Both the position numbers and the translations under genes were made by a program. Shown here one piece after another: positions 43,600-54,817 of a stretch of 64,000 bases of DNA (position 1 is its first letter; each line of letters starts with the position of its first letter). The stretch is from Micrasema longulum (lineage: Eukaryota > Arthropoda > Insecta > Trichoptera > Brachycentridae): assembly GCA_022494885.1 (NCBI GenBank), contig JAGVSM010002822.1, forward strand, positions 1-64,000, read 5' to 3'. The notes beneath the pieces were generated by a model. It had not been told where the DNA came from. It saw only the letters and a list, made by a program, of their open reading frames with translations, and did not search any database.

Positions 43600-43845
43600 A
43601 CTTAATAGTAAATTGGATAAAATAAAATATTAACAAATAATGGAAAATTTGTATAACGTTTTATTTAACGATTTATTATTAATTATGTTTCACTATTAAA
43701 AAGAATGGTTGCATTATTTTTGTATCCATAAATACATTAATAAAAATTAACGAGTAACTCAAAACTTTTTAAATATCAAAGAAAATAATCACATTTTTTT
43801 AGACCAAACATGAGTTTGTTGAATGCACTAGTTTCGTTACAATAT

Positions 43846-44440
43846 TTGAGTTTGTCCAAATGTTCGGAGAACAAAAAATGGATTTCACCCCCTCGGGAGT
43901 CATTAAGATTAACAAATTACAACAGGGATGGAGACTTCACTAAAATCAACAAATGGAAGAATTGAAGAAATATGGATGTTCAAACATAGGCAAAATGGTG
44001 AATGTTACACAGTGTGTAAAGTGACCACTTACACCAACCAATGACAGGTCATAAGCCCCGTAAATGCCTAGACTTACATATTACCTTATTTAAGGTATTC
44101 TCCATCCCTGTTGTAATTTGTTTACAAAAAATGTTTAAAATATTCAACAATAGAATAGCCCTGTAAATGCCTAGACATCCATATTATCTTATTTAAGGTA
44201 TTCTCCATACCTGTTGTAATTTGTTAATCTTAATGACTCCCGAGGGGGTGAAATCCAGTCTTTTGTCTACGAACATTTGGACAAAGTCAAATATTGTAAT
44301 GAAACCAACTGGTCCAAGAAGAAGTTTAAAAAGTGAAAAATTGTTTTCAGGCGTTGCCTAGTATGTGAAATAATTCAGTCAGATGAATCTCTTTACAACA
44401 ATAAAGGTTTCAGCTCTTTAACTTCACTAAAATCAACACT
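43846..44440 (-). repeat. Dispersed repeat DR1, multi-part copy with head-to-tail join
   Basis: A forward S block (TTTGTCCAAATGTTCGG...CACCCCCTCGGGAGTCATTA) comes first. It is followed by a reverse C-B pair, then B-S in reverse (TCCCGAGGGGGTGAAATCCA, CATTTGGACAAAGTC). The boundary GTTTTCAGGCGTTGCCTAGT at about 44346 then opens another unit. This is the clearest evidence that DR1 is a tandem-type unit. Confidence 0.75.
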
Positions 44441-45326
44441 AGTTTCGGATATGCAGTGTTATCTTTTATCATTCTTATATTTTTAACTGTAATTCCACAA
44501 TGTGAACACCGAATCGATATATATGCTAAACTTCGTTATACTAAAACGTCTCAAAAAACTCTGTCATAAAGTAAAACAATTCGGTAATGGGATGGTAAAA
44601 GGGTATCTGTTATTTTCTAAACTGCAAAAAGTTCTTTCAGTCACATAGTTTGAAGTGTGAAAAGAACAGGTTGATAAAACCCATATTTTAATATGGCAAT
44701 TTTGAAATAAGCTCCAGAGAGATATATTCTTTTGTCACATGAAAGAGCACCAGATTTTAGTATGTTTTATGTAAAGATGTCTGTTTTGGAAAAGTTAAGT
44801 TGATATGGAGGAACAAATATGAAGTGCTATCACACTACCGACTTATTTTCGCTAGGATAATGCATCACATAAATTAATAATCTGTATTTGATTTAAACCC
44901 ATAAGGTTAATTTTTCAGCCTAGCGCAAACATTTTTGGTCCATTGAAAATGTTGGCCATCTCGGTATACACTATCTTTGTATCAGTCTGGTGTTTCCTGA
45001 ATAGGGCATTGCTATTGCGAAATATTCTAATAAACATTAGAAAGGATTACTAGAAACCTCAGTAATACCTGTAGTCTACGTCGTGATGTATATATCACTA
45101 GACGGACAGGTTTTGCTAAAATATCGTGATCTAGTTTAGGCCAGCAAATGAGTCGTGTGATTAATGCAATCGCCCCACATAACATATTATTTTTTGTTCA
45201 GTTATTAATCAAAACTGCATGTTATCATTGAAATATAAAAAAGTGTCTTGTGTCAATTAAAAACTTATAGATGAAATATTTCGGATGAAAATTTATGATG
45301 CAGTAAATGACGTGCTTTCCATTGAT
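44441..45326. other. Intergenic DNA, no gene seen
   Basis: Unlike many gaps it is not extremely AT-rich, but I see no ORF, repeat or RNA structure to support. Confidence 0.4.
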
Positions 45327-45606
45327 TAAGGGCCGGTTGCATCAAAGTTGGTATAAATTTAGTTTAGAGTTAAATATTTAAACTTAGTTAAGGCTCAAAA
45401 TCTTGTAACTGAAAAATTCCGTTGCATCAACATTATTTTAGTTAAGTTAAAGTTAAGAATGTTGCCACTGCAAAGGTTTAAGTTTCACCCTAAAAATTGT
45501 TGGGATTTTTGCGCAAGCACGTACTTGTTTATTTACATGTAGCAATACACATGCCCCGCGACGCGTCTTTGGGCACAAACGTTTAAATTTCGTTCCAATT
45601 TTCAGT

Positions 45607-45837
45607 GTGTGCGAAAGGGCGAAGCAACACTGCGCATTCGGAGAAGAAAAGAACAAAAGGGATATCGTCCTTTTTGAACTAGATAAAAAATTAAAAGAGC
45701 AAAAGCTAAAACAAAATGAAGAACTGTTTACTCTAGAAGTAGAGCAAAAAAAGGACATTTTTCGGGCAACTATGGCAGCCTTAAATGCCCAGAAAGAGTT
45801 AGCCGAGCTCAATCTAGCTCTATTTAAAAATAAATAA
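45607..45837 (+). pseudogene. C-terminal remnant of Harbinger accessory (Myb/SANT-like) protein
   Basis: A 76-codon frame ending at 45837 inside the Harbinger-like element. It is Lys/Glu/Gln/Leu-rich with heptad-like spacing: L-F-E-L-D-K-K-L-K-E-Q-K-L-K, then A-L-N-A-Q-K-E-L-A-E-L-N-L-A-L-F. A coiled-coil end of this kind is usual for the DNA-binding accessory protein of these elements. The DNA-binding domain is missing. The assignment rests on position within the element. Confidence 0.5.
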
Positions 45838-45932
45838 ACAGCATTTCAATACAGTCATGATTTAGATTTATTTTACACCACGCCGCTGATGATGAAGTCC
45901 TGTGTTTTGAAAAATGATTAACAATTAAAAAT

Positions 45933-46103
45933 TCAAATAATTATTAGTTTTCCATTTTTTTGATATTTGAAATCTTGCGATAAAGTCGGACTTTTCCCAC
46001 AAAAAATGGTCCGTTCGTGGTTTGAACAGTTTTTTTTTCGGTTTAGAATATACTCGATAATAAATTCGTCATCGGAAGACGAAAAATCAGATAAAATTGA
46101 CAT
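45933..46103 (-). pseudogene. N-terminal remnant of Harbinger transposase
   Basis: A 56-codon - strand frame with its own ATG and a TGA stop, located near the other end of the element. It starts M-S-I-L-S-D-F-S-S-S-D-D-E-F-I-I-E, an acidic, Ser-rich start resembling the beginning of Harbinger nuclease genes. The catalytic DDE region is absent, deleted between this point and the accessory remnant. The identity is inferred from place and composition. Confidence 0.45.
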
Positions 46104-46347
46104 TTTGTGCAACTTTTCACAGATCGATCAATAGATTTTAACACTCACGACGCTTTTTTGACAGATGGCAGATCGCATTTAACTGTAAACTTAACTTTAA
46201 ACGGTCATCTAGCGGCCGGTCAAATATAAGTAACTATTTTGTTAATATTTAGTTAACTTTTTTTGATGCAACGCATTTTGACAAAAACTTTTATTTGACT
46301 TTAGCCCTGACTTTAACTTAACTTTTGTCGATGCAACCGGCCCTAAG

Positions 46348-47980
46348 TAAACTAAAACAGGTCTTAAAAAGTATTTACACTACTGAATAATTACTAAAAA
46401 AAATACGATTACTATACTTATAAAGTTAACCGGTTTTTATTTCGATTTTTCTAAAAGTTAAAATACGTTTCGACGGAAAAATTAATGACTTCTTTATAAC
46501 TTATGACCACATAGAGATCAAATTCGTGCTTTTGTAGAAACCGAAGAAAAACGTTATTTAGATTTAATTTAATAAAAATTTTAAAACTGAATAAATTCAG
46601 AGCTACGAATTTGGATACAATAATATACGTGGGAAAATATTTTTTGTTTGTCACGAGAAACGGAAATAAAATAATTATCATCAGTCTGGACCCCATATGA
46701 ACAATATTTTGTGTAATATTCTCGACTGCGATAAGATTTTTTTTTTAAAATTTATTGAAACATTTATATAATACGATTTACGCCATTTTTAAATATATTC
46801 AAACACCAAAATTTTCCAACCAATTAGCGTATTGTTAAAAAATATTGAATGATTCTTTTTAAATTTGTTATATGAAGAACATCTTATTCCTATTGCTTGA
46901 TTTAACGTTATTATCAATACCAGATCTACCGGTTTATGCTACATAAATTGGTAGATAGTAAATACATTTTTTAAAATTATCTTGCATTTAAATATATAAT
47001 CTTTGTCTTAGAACGGGCTTGGCAATGTGAGATGAATACTAACCCAACTAGAGTATTCTCAAAATTAATCTTAATAATATGCTCTTATGTTATATAGATT
47101 TCCTGAAAATTAAAACAAGAGAAATAATAACGAAATTCTTTTGACAATAAAATGCCCAAGAATGTTGCCGGTGCAATCACAATAAACCTTAATAATTTAT
47201 ACCAGTTAGTCAAGGTATTTTACAAGTTTATTGGTTTAACAAATATGTACCTTCTTTTCCACCTTTTTACAGATCTTTTATGCAATTATTTGTAAACAAG
47301 ATTAAACGTGGTTTGTTAGTTTTCGTAAGTAGGAGTATAGGTACATAAAAAAGATTTAATAATATTTGATTCATTGAACGACAAACATTTCATTCAAACA
47401 AATTATCGCCTTATTTTACGAACGTTTTGTTTCTATAAAAACTGCGCTCAATGGCGCCACTCTGTTATTTTTATTTACAACCAGATCCAATATTTTTTTG
47501 GTTATTTTTGCACACTTTTCTTACACCTATTCTCGAAGAAATATAATACTCGCGATTTCGTCGGTATCATTCTTTGAAAAGATACATATTATAAATAACA
47601 CGACTGTTTTATGTCGCGAATTAAGATAATATAAGGCAAAGAGCGGGTTGATCAATAGTTATTAGGATAAAATAGGTGCTAACAAAAGTTGCGACAGTTT
47701 TTTTTTTAAATTTAAAAATGAGCAAGTAAAACAAAATAGTAAAGGTTATACGTCAGACCAAATTTTTCCGCCGTACAATGTGTTGTATTTGCTTTTGCGA
47801 TACATGTATTATTTAAATTTATTACAAGCCGAAAGTGAGCATTTTCGACACCTCCTTCTGATCTCGTTCAATCGAGGGAATAAATCTGCCAAAGTTGCTT
47901 GTGACATTTGTGCGATGTACGGTGAAGATGCTATGAATTATTGACTATTTTTTTTTGTAAAATAATGAAGGAGAATACAT
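46348..47980. other. AT-rich intergenic DNA, no gene seen
   Basis: Short ORFs only, without motifs or splice context. Confidence 0.45.
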
Positions 47981-47984
47981 TTTT

Positions 47985-48042
47985 GTCGGCCTCGCGGTGT
48001 AGTGGTCCGCCCGTTTTTCTACCATGCAAGAGATCTCGGGTT
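47985..48042 (+). repeat. SINE family 1, head fragment
   Basis: GTCGGCCTCGCGGTGTAGTG followed by box B-like AGATCTCGGGTTCG, then truncated into unrelated T-rich DNA. Confidence 0.65.
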
Positions 48043-48649
48043 CGTCTTTTTTTTGTTTATTTTTTATACATACATTTACATAGAATTTTAATAGCAAAAA
48101 TACATCTTAAAATTAAGCTATAATATAATTTGGAAAAAATGCCGACAAAGACTTCAGCGTCTGAGCGTGTGTCATTTCTTTTTCAATGATTTATTAGTTT
48201 AAAGCATATAAATATGGTATGACTTAATCATGATAAGAAAAGAAATGAAAAATAAAAGAAAATTAACTTATTTATTAATGAATTTATTTTCTTTTGTATT
48301 GATCATAATTTAAACTGAACCTATGCGATTACTTTTTTTTTGCTTCTTATTGGACCGATGGGTTTTATTAGCAATACTTTAAGTTCTTCAATTTTTTTAG
48401 ACAATGACTGGGTTTCACCTTTCACCCCCTAATCCAAAATATTGTTACCAAATAATTGTTACTTTTCAATGTATTATTATTTGTGTCAATCAATTGATCA
48501 TATAACAGACAAAAAAATATGTTGGTATGTTATTGACTGTTTTGGAACGGATTACACAACCAAAAAGTAGTCAACAAAAATACAAGTATGTGTATTATGA
48601 AATCTCATGAACATATTGGATTTCATGTTATTATTTCACAAAAAAATAT

Positions 48650-49132
48650 TCATACGTTACCTCTAGCTGATGCTGCTGTTATTTTGTTCGTCCTTGTTTG
48701 TTGAGATGATGGTAGCCAAGCAGTAAACCTCTGTTTATTGTTGTTTTTCTCGAAGAAGTTGATTTTGGGCTCCGCAAAAGGGTCATTGTTGGGGTGTTGG
48801 AACCCCAGCTCATTACCTTCTACAATTCCTTGCGACCCTGGTAGTACAGCTGTAGATTGTCTACTCTGATCTAACGGCCCATTGAAGATGAAGGCACCAG
48901 GAGTTAAATCTCTGTGGTCGGAGATAGATACCGCTTCAGGCTTCCTCTCCTGTGAATATCCCCTGAAAGGATCAGAGTAGGGATATGGAGGTCGTGGCGC
49001 ATATTGCTGGTTATATCCTTGTGTTGGAGAATGTATTGTAGGACTTTCCACGGACGAAGGAGAAAAGAATTGATTGTTGAAGAGTCCCGATGGAGCAGAC
49101 CAGTCATGAAACCACTGGTGTGAAACTGCCAT
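48650..49132 (-). CDS. Unrecognised Pro/Gln/Ser/Asn-rich protein, probable first exon
   Basis: A 160-codon frame, taken from the internal ATG at 49132 (context AATAAAATGGC) rather than the ATG 36 bases upstream. The peptide starts MAVSHQWFHDWSAPSGLFNN and is rich in Pro, Gln, Ser, Tyr and Asn (Y-N-Q-Q-Y-A-P-R-P-P-Y-P-Y-S-D-P-F). It later has N-D-P-F-A-E-P-K-I-N-F-F-E-K. No membrane segment or known fold is visible; it looks intrinsically disordered. The composition is unlike the AT-biased chance ORFs nearby. Near the end, AGAG|GTAACG at 48661-48655 could be a splice donor, so the TGA at 48650 may not be the true end and further exons may lie to the left. No AATAAA follows closely, which favours a spliced exon. 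Confidence 0.6.
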   Translation of the reverse strand: MAVSHQWFHDWSAPSGLFNNQFFSPSSVESPTIHSPTQGYNQQYAPRPPYPYSDPFRGYSQERKPEAVSISDHRDLTPGAFIFNGPLDQSRQSTAVLPGSQGIVEGNELGFQHPNNDPFAEPKINFFEKNNNKQRFTAWLPSSQQTRTNKITAASARGNV

Positions 49133-49169
49133 TTTATTCACTGATTTATAAACACTTTTTTTAAACACA

Positions 49170-50140
49170 ACACATTTTAAATTGAAAACTAAAGAAGAAA
49201 ACAGATGTATAATTAATATTTCATTAATTCATTGTAAATATCACGATATGCAGATTTTTATATGCGAGAAATCGTCAAGTCTTTTTCTCTATTTTCAGTG
49301 AAACGATGCATACGAGTTAGAGGGTTAACTAATGCTAACTCAGTATTTGTAAAGGCTATTTTGATAATAGTAAATGATTTTTAAAAACGTATTACAAATA
49401 TTATACAGTTATGCATGTGAATTTTTTTAATGCAGTCAGTACCTTTACACTAAACTGATATTTACAACTATGTCACACAAACTTCTTTCAAACTTAATAC
49501 ATATAATTTAAGCGGATTTTAAGTTAGTGATAAAAAATATGACATGCTTTTTAAGGTTTCGTTTTACTTATTAAAACCGTTTTTCCTCGATTTCGGATAA
49601 CCAAACGAAGGATGTTTTGCGATTTTATAAATTCAATTGACTGGTTGATTATAAAAAGCGTTTTGTCGAAATTGACCATGCTGGTATTGTTTTATATTAA
49701 AAGAAAGTAGATTAATTGAAGAACTGGTATTTGATAAATAAATTATCGAAATACGTCTAATTTATTTTTATTAATAAAATACATTCACGCACTTAAAAGA
49801 AAAGGCGCCAACAAAACCAGTTATCCATTGACATATTCTGAAGTAAAGTGATTAAATTTATGACAGGAGAAAAAATACTTAGATCTACTCGTACGTATAC
49901 GTAGAAATGTCGTTGAATACATTTATTACATCATGTTTATATCACTACGCATCTTTTTCTAAAAATCATCGTGTTTTTTTCGTTATTTTACAAGCATTAA
50001 ATAGGGTATTTTCACAAGTCGGGAATAACGTTATTTTTTTATATTTTTAAACGGAATCCGCTAAGTCTCTATTTAGAGGCTTGTCAGCAGATGGGATGGA
50101 AAAGATATGGAAGGAGGTAATGAAAAATACACCACAACTC
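49170..50140. other. AT-rich intergenic DNA, no gene seen
   Basis: Probably upstream of the 49132 start. No TATA box in a convincing position was recognised. Confidence 0.4.
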
Positions 50141-50144
50141 CCAG

Positions 50145-50240
50145 ACAAATTGAGGAAAAAATCTTTCTTGGATTTTTTCTTGCAACTGGCGGGGATCGAA
50201 CCCGCGACGCCAGTTTCACAGTTGACAGTCATGATGTAAA
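50145..50240 (-). repeat. tRNA-like SINE head, reverse
   Basis: The - strand reading is ACTGTCAACTGTGAAACTGG, CGTCGCGGGTTCGATCCCCG, CCAGTTGCAAGAAAAAATCC. The box B and its stem are intact. However, I cannot close an acceptor stem or a proper anticodon arm, so it is a SINE head rather than a gene. Confidence 0.55.
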
Positions 50241-51181
50241 TATCAATGAATTGAAAAGATGTTTCAATTTTTAATTTTTAGGTTTAAAAATAAGCATAAA
50301 CAAAACGGCTCGCAGTTAGCGTCACGTCGTTTTGACGTCATGCGTTATGACCGCCGACTGCGATATTATAATAAAAATAGCGTACAAGTTTGGCGCTAAA
50401 ACGTCATTCGTGCCATTTTTTCCACAGGGCGCAAAACGTCTTAATTTCGGGTTATTTAAAATATGCATATTTTAAAATTGTAGAAAATTTATCAGATGAC
50501 GTTGGAAAAAAATTTGAATGCCGCTACCATTGTAATTTTTTGCTTATTTAAGAATAAAAATAAAAAAAAACTTGTCACCGGTAAGACTTATTCACGTAAT
50601 GAGTAATAAGTAGAAGTTATTTTTTTTAATTTTGTGTAAAAAAATATTTAGGCAGACAAAGGGGAGCTGCTGTGAGACATTGCATAAATAAGTTTACTTT
50701 TCATTGTAATATGGCGCTCACTATTCACGGTCCGTCCATAGATTGGATGGAACCAACGCTTCCCTAAAAACATTACCTAATGTATACACCTTCCACACTT
50801 CTTTTTTACTTTTATCCAATTGGTTTTAACATGCTTTCACGACAATACCAAGCATTTCGGTTTTGAATTAAATGTCAAGCTCACGTCAAAACCCAGCTGG
50901 CGGATAAATAATGACTAAATACACGTAGGACAGGACTGAGCGTTTAGGTATGAGTTAAGTGTCATAATTTTAGAGTGCTCCGGATGCGTCTCGGTGTGTT
51001 AATAGGTCGATGGTTTTATTTGAGAACACCGAATCTGTATCTATGGTTACATAAAAGCATTATAAAGTTAAGTTTTGTAAGTATACTTAATAATGTTAAA
51101 TGTTAAGAGGAATCGCGGTCCGACTTTTCTTCATACAAACGTATTCCCGTATTTTCTCTCTAGATTATAGTGATTTTTTTA

Positions 51182-51203
51182 CAAACAAACAAACAAACAA
51201 ACC
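51182..51203 (+). repeat. (CAAA)n microsatellite
   Basis: ACAAACAAACAAACAAACAA, forming the 3' tail ((TTTG)n on the - strand) of the adjacent retroelement fragment. Confidence 0.85.
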
Positions 51204-51204
51204 A

Positions 51205-51515
51205 TCACGCCGTTTCCCCGTAGAGGTAGGCAGATAGGATAGAACGCCATAACACTCTATCTTGGCATACAGACCTCGCTTCCTCTACATTCATACATCT
51301 TCTTATGCACGCACGCCGATTATTCCTACTTTTGACATGTCCATCTTCAAGTATTTTATGGACTTGATCGTGCCATGTCTTTCTCGGTCTTCCTCGTTTT
51401 CTGCATCCATCAACATTTGCATCGTAGATCCTTTTAGTCGTTCTTTCGCTGTCCATTCGCTCTACATGTCCAAACCAACGCAGCACCCCTTTCTTAATTC
51501 TGTCAATAATGCATA
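51205..51515 (-). pseudogene. Non-LTR retrotransposon RT C-terminal tail
   Basis: The - strand frame reads L-R-W-F-G-H-V-E-R-M-D, then K-R-G-R-P-R-K-T-W-H-D-Q-V, N-R-R-A-C-I, C-Q-D-R-V-L-W-R-S and ends S-A-Y-L-Y-G-E-T-A. This 'RWFGHVERM...RGRPRKTW' signature is very common at the C terminus of arthropod non-LTR reverse transcriptases. It is truncated at its 5' side near 51515 and ends in a (TTTG)n tail. The open frame suggests modest age. Confidence 0.8.
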
Positions 51516-51539
51516 TATATTTTCCATTGGCGTTTTCCT

Positions 51540-51860
51540 ATTGTTTCATTGTTATAAAAATAGTTTATTATGGGAACTAGAATCATACAAAAACCTATAA
51601 ATAAACATCGTTTTATCTGCTGTCTTCGGGCGCACGGTAAACAAACAACTATTTTTGAAAAACGCAAAACGTACCGATGCAGACATTTCTATTATAATGC
51701 TCTGTCTAAACAAATAACACAATCGGTTCAGTTTTGAAGTGCGGAAAACGGGACAACAAAACGTCGATTCAGTCTATTCTATCAAAAGGTCAGACATGCA
51801 GTTGTCTTTTTCGCATAGTATCGGGGAGGCATCTGCAAGACATTTACAGAAAAACTATGT
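51540..51860 (+). repeat. Dispersed repeat DR2, copy 3
   Basis: TTATTATGGGAACTAGAATC, TTTATCTGCTGTCTTCGGGC, GCAGTTGTCTTTTTCGCATA and GTATCGGGGAGGCATCTGCA in order, matching 2255-2560 and 3240-3545. The longest and probably least damaged copy. Confidence 0.65.
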
Positions 51861-52159
51861 TCGAAGACATATTCATCAAAATTCCCTGTCCTTACAATTT
51901 ATACGTATATATCTAACTTGTACTAAATATAAATGATAATCTAACTTTCGATTGTGTTCGTTTAATCTATACACGAGTATGTACTCAAATCTAGCAATAT
52001 CAAAGCATTGCCACTTTGTAGTTCAACTCGTAGTACATAAATAGTAGTAATATATAAATAAAGATAAAATACTTTATAAAAGTAGGTAAGTACATAACTA
52101 AATGTATTTGAAAAATATGTTGTATGCTAACTCAACACAGAGTTTTTGGTCTCAAGGAA

Positions 52160-52260
52160 TTTATTTATTTATTCATTAAAAATTACAAAATTAAATATTT
52201 ATGAACTTATTAAGGCTTTTTAGGTTATGCCCGTGTCAAGCCACAATAAATAACAATAAA
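52160..52260 (-). repeat. Dispersed repeat shared with 10050-10140
   Basis: A (TTTA)n start, then TATTAAGGCTTTTTAGGTTA and GCCCGTGTCAAGCCACAATA. The counterpart at 10050-10140 is in the opposite orientation. Confidence 0.55.
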
Positions 52261-52409
52261 AATACATAGTAAAATTAATTGGATCAAATTATAATGGCAG
52301 AATAACAATCTAGAAAAAAAGGTAAATGTTATAAATAATCAAATTGCAAAGAATACAATGCAAAACAGATAATCAGAAATAATTTAAAAAATATAAATTA
52401 TACAAATTA

Positions 52410-52540
52410 ATACCCGTATGCAGAGACAAAACTTACGGTGAGGAAAGTACATTCTATTGTCTTCACTTTCGGGTTATTCTTCGCATTTGAGATTAGAATG
52501 TACTTTCCTCACCTTAAGTTTTGTCTCTGCATACGGGTAT
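52410..52540. repeat. Near-perfect hairpin, 47-base arms
   Basis: 52410-52456 (ATACCCGTATGCAGAGACAA...GAAAGTACATTCTA) and 52494-52540 (TAGAATGTACTTTCC...TTGTCTCTGCATACGGGTAT) are inverted copies with one or two mismatches around a 37-base loop. No protein and no second copy seen in the window. It could be a very short MITE or a transcribed hairpin. Confidence 0.8.
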
Positions 52541-53935
52541 AAGAATCACACATAAACATACAAAATAGTGGTATCATTAAAATCAACAAAATAATAGTAA
52601 AATATAGTAGTATTAAAAAATAAACAAAATAAGAGTATCTTTTAAATCAATAGAATATATATATAAAAGCATAATTGAAATGATAATTGAGATATGTTTT
52701 GTAGAAACTCACTCAATACTATAGTAAGAAATATAAGAAATAGGAGCAATAAATCATATGCCAAATAATTGTACGTACTAAATTAAATTATACAAAAATA
52801 CATAATGAAAAAAGCAAAAAAATTATCAATATATATAAAAAGCAAATAGAAGTAAAAGTATGGAAGGAAAGCAGATTTGTACATTTTTGCTAATCTCGAA
52901 ATAAATTAATATATTATGTAGGTACCTACTGTTATAATACAAAAAGATATATAAAATAAATAAATGAGCTCCAGAGTGAAATTGAAAATTATATTAAGTG
53001 TATGTAATTTCATCACACTATTACTCTGTATTTACTATTATTAGTCGCTAAGAATTTTATAACTATTCTATATGTTGTAAATACTTAATTAATCATTATT
53101 TTATTTTAACCTAAACTAATATAAAACTACAAACCATACGTTGTTAATTTAAAGAATCTCAGCTATCTAGTTTGTTAGGTTCCAGTTACATAACTATGAG
53201 AAAAAAAACAAGAATGTATTAAGAAAGTTGGTAAATAGTAGCTGTTTAATCAGTAATAAGCAGTTGTTTTATCAAGCAGTTATTATTTTTAAAGCGCATG
53301 TAATCCATATAAATTTGCAATAGGACGTTATACTTTTCTATTTTTTTTTATTTTAAATAAGTGTTATACAAACTACTATGGATAGTTGACCAATTCATAA
53401 ATTTTAATGAAAATGTTAATGAAATAACTCCAAAGTTATAAAAAAGTTCATGAATATATAGCTCGTAAATATTTTATAAATAAAATAATTTCACGCAACT
53501 GATCTGGAAGTTTTGTTAGTACAAATAACAGGCTTTCATTGCCATTTTTGCAATTGAATTTTCTCGAAATAATTAAATAAAAACTGTATAAGTTAGATTT
53601 CTTAGCTCGAGTTTCTTTAACGAAGCTTGTAATTTATATAATGATCATATCATTATATTCCTTTTTTTCTATGGGGATCGGAAGAAGGAAGAAATGTTTT
53701 TTTTAAAAAAAAGACACTGAAAAATCTTCCAGAGTAAATTCATTTTCGTATTGCAACTCAATACGAAAATGAAATATATTTTTTAAATTAACTCACTTAA
53801 AAAAAAATTGATAACAGAGTATAATTATGGTTGTATTCAAATCGTTGAAGCCAAATTTCAATTAACTTTAAAATAACAGCTGTATTGATTGCTGATAAGT
53901 TTTATAAATAATTTTTAGGTATATTATACAATATT
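52541..53935. other. AT-rich intergenic DNA, no gene seen
   Basis: Very AT-rich. A 15-base perfect hairpin (ATTTTCGTATTG / CAATACGAAAAT) lies near 53741-53772. No ORF is supported. Confidence 0.45.
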
Positions 53936-53939
53936 TTGA

Positions 53940-54290
53940 CTCGGCTCGACTGTGGAATCATCTCCCATCCACCATCAAAGATGTTACTACAGTATCTATA
54001 TTTAAATCACGTCTGAAGAAACATCTCCTTTCTCTTCCTTAATCCCTCCTCCTTTCCTCTTTCCTCTTTTATCCTTTTTTCCATTGAGTAATAGCATTGA
54101 TTTTAGGTGATTTATAAACAAATACAATAATTTCTATTTTTATATATCTTTTGCTTTTTAATCTTTATGTTCTATTAAATATGTTTTGTAACTTGAATTA
54201 TAAAAATAAAACTATTATTTTATTGGTTGGTAGAAAAAATTGCCACTTGGTAATATTAGTCCGCCAATGTACAAATAATATCATGTACAA
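53940..54290 (+). pseudogene. Non-LTR retrotransposon 3' end, same subfamily as 7735-8740
   Basis: Begins abruptly inside the last coding block (A-R-L-W-N-H-L-P, then F-K-S-R-L-K-K-H-L), stops at about 54042, and continues through the same pyrimidine-rich 3' UTR (TTGAGTAATAGCATTGATTT, CCGCCAATGTACAAATAATA). By eye it is highly similar to 8360-8710. It is severely 5'-truncated. Confidence 0.8.
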
Positions 54291-54299
54291 AAATATTTT

Positions 54300-54450
54300 G
54301 AGTACCCAAATGTTTGTAGACAAAATACTGAATTTCACCCCCTAGGGCTAGGGAGTTATTAAGATTTTCAAATACAACAAAGATGTAGAACATTTTAGAT
54401 AAGGAATTGTGGAAGTCTAGGCATTAGCACGGCTTATAACCTCTTTGTTG
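54300..54450 (-). repeat. Dispersed repeat DR1 fragment
   Basis: CAAATGTTTGTAGACAAAAT, ATTTCACCCCCTAGGGCTAG, then GGAATTGTGGAAGTCTAGGC. Directly follows the retroelement end. Confidence 0.6.
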
Positions 54451-54817
54451 TAATTTGTAAAATTTAGGTATCTTTAACTCTTAAGAGACTGTGGTAAATA
54501 ATCCCTTTGCGCTTGGTGATGTAACAACGTGTTTTTTTTTATTTTTATTTATTTACAATTTTAAAAAACCCGTTAGGGTTACATTAGAAATTTAATATTG
54601 TCTAGTCATTTTATGTCTCGTCTAGTCTAGTTAGTTCAGTCATCATGTGCTTTTTTACCACTAGTAAAAGACGGAATATTCTTAAGTTCAGACATTTGAA
54701 AAAAAAACATGGAAACATACTGTTTAATAATTATTTTTCCATAATATATGCGAACAAACATATAATTTAGCCATGTTTTAGCAAAATAAATTAAAAATCA
54801 CAAATACGCCGCTCATG

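Larger units (their letters stand above)
45330..46343. mobile_element. PIF/Harbinger-like DNA transposon, internally deleted
   Basis: Termini GGGCCGGTTGCATCAAAG and, inverted, GATGCAACCGGCCC, flanked by the 3-base direct repeat TAA (45327-45329 and 46344-46346). A TWA-type 3-base target site and GGGCC-type ends are typical of PIF/Harbinger. A subterminal GTTGCATCAA word is repeated inside both ends (near 45422 and 46265, inverted). The 1014-base element keeps two small coding remnants on opposite strands, as expected for the two-gene layout of this superfamily. Confidence 0.82.

Noticed and set aside
50145..50240. Possible tRNA gene on the - strand
   Set aside because: Box B and its stem are good, but no matching acceptor stem or anticodon arm could be drawn; treated as a SINE head.
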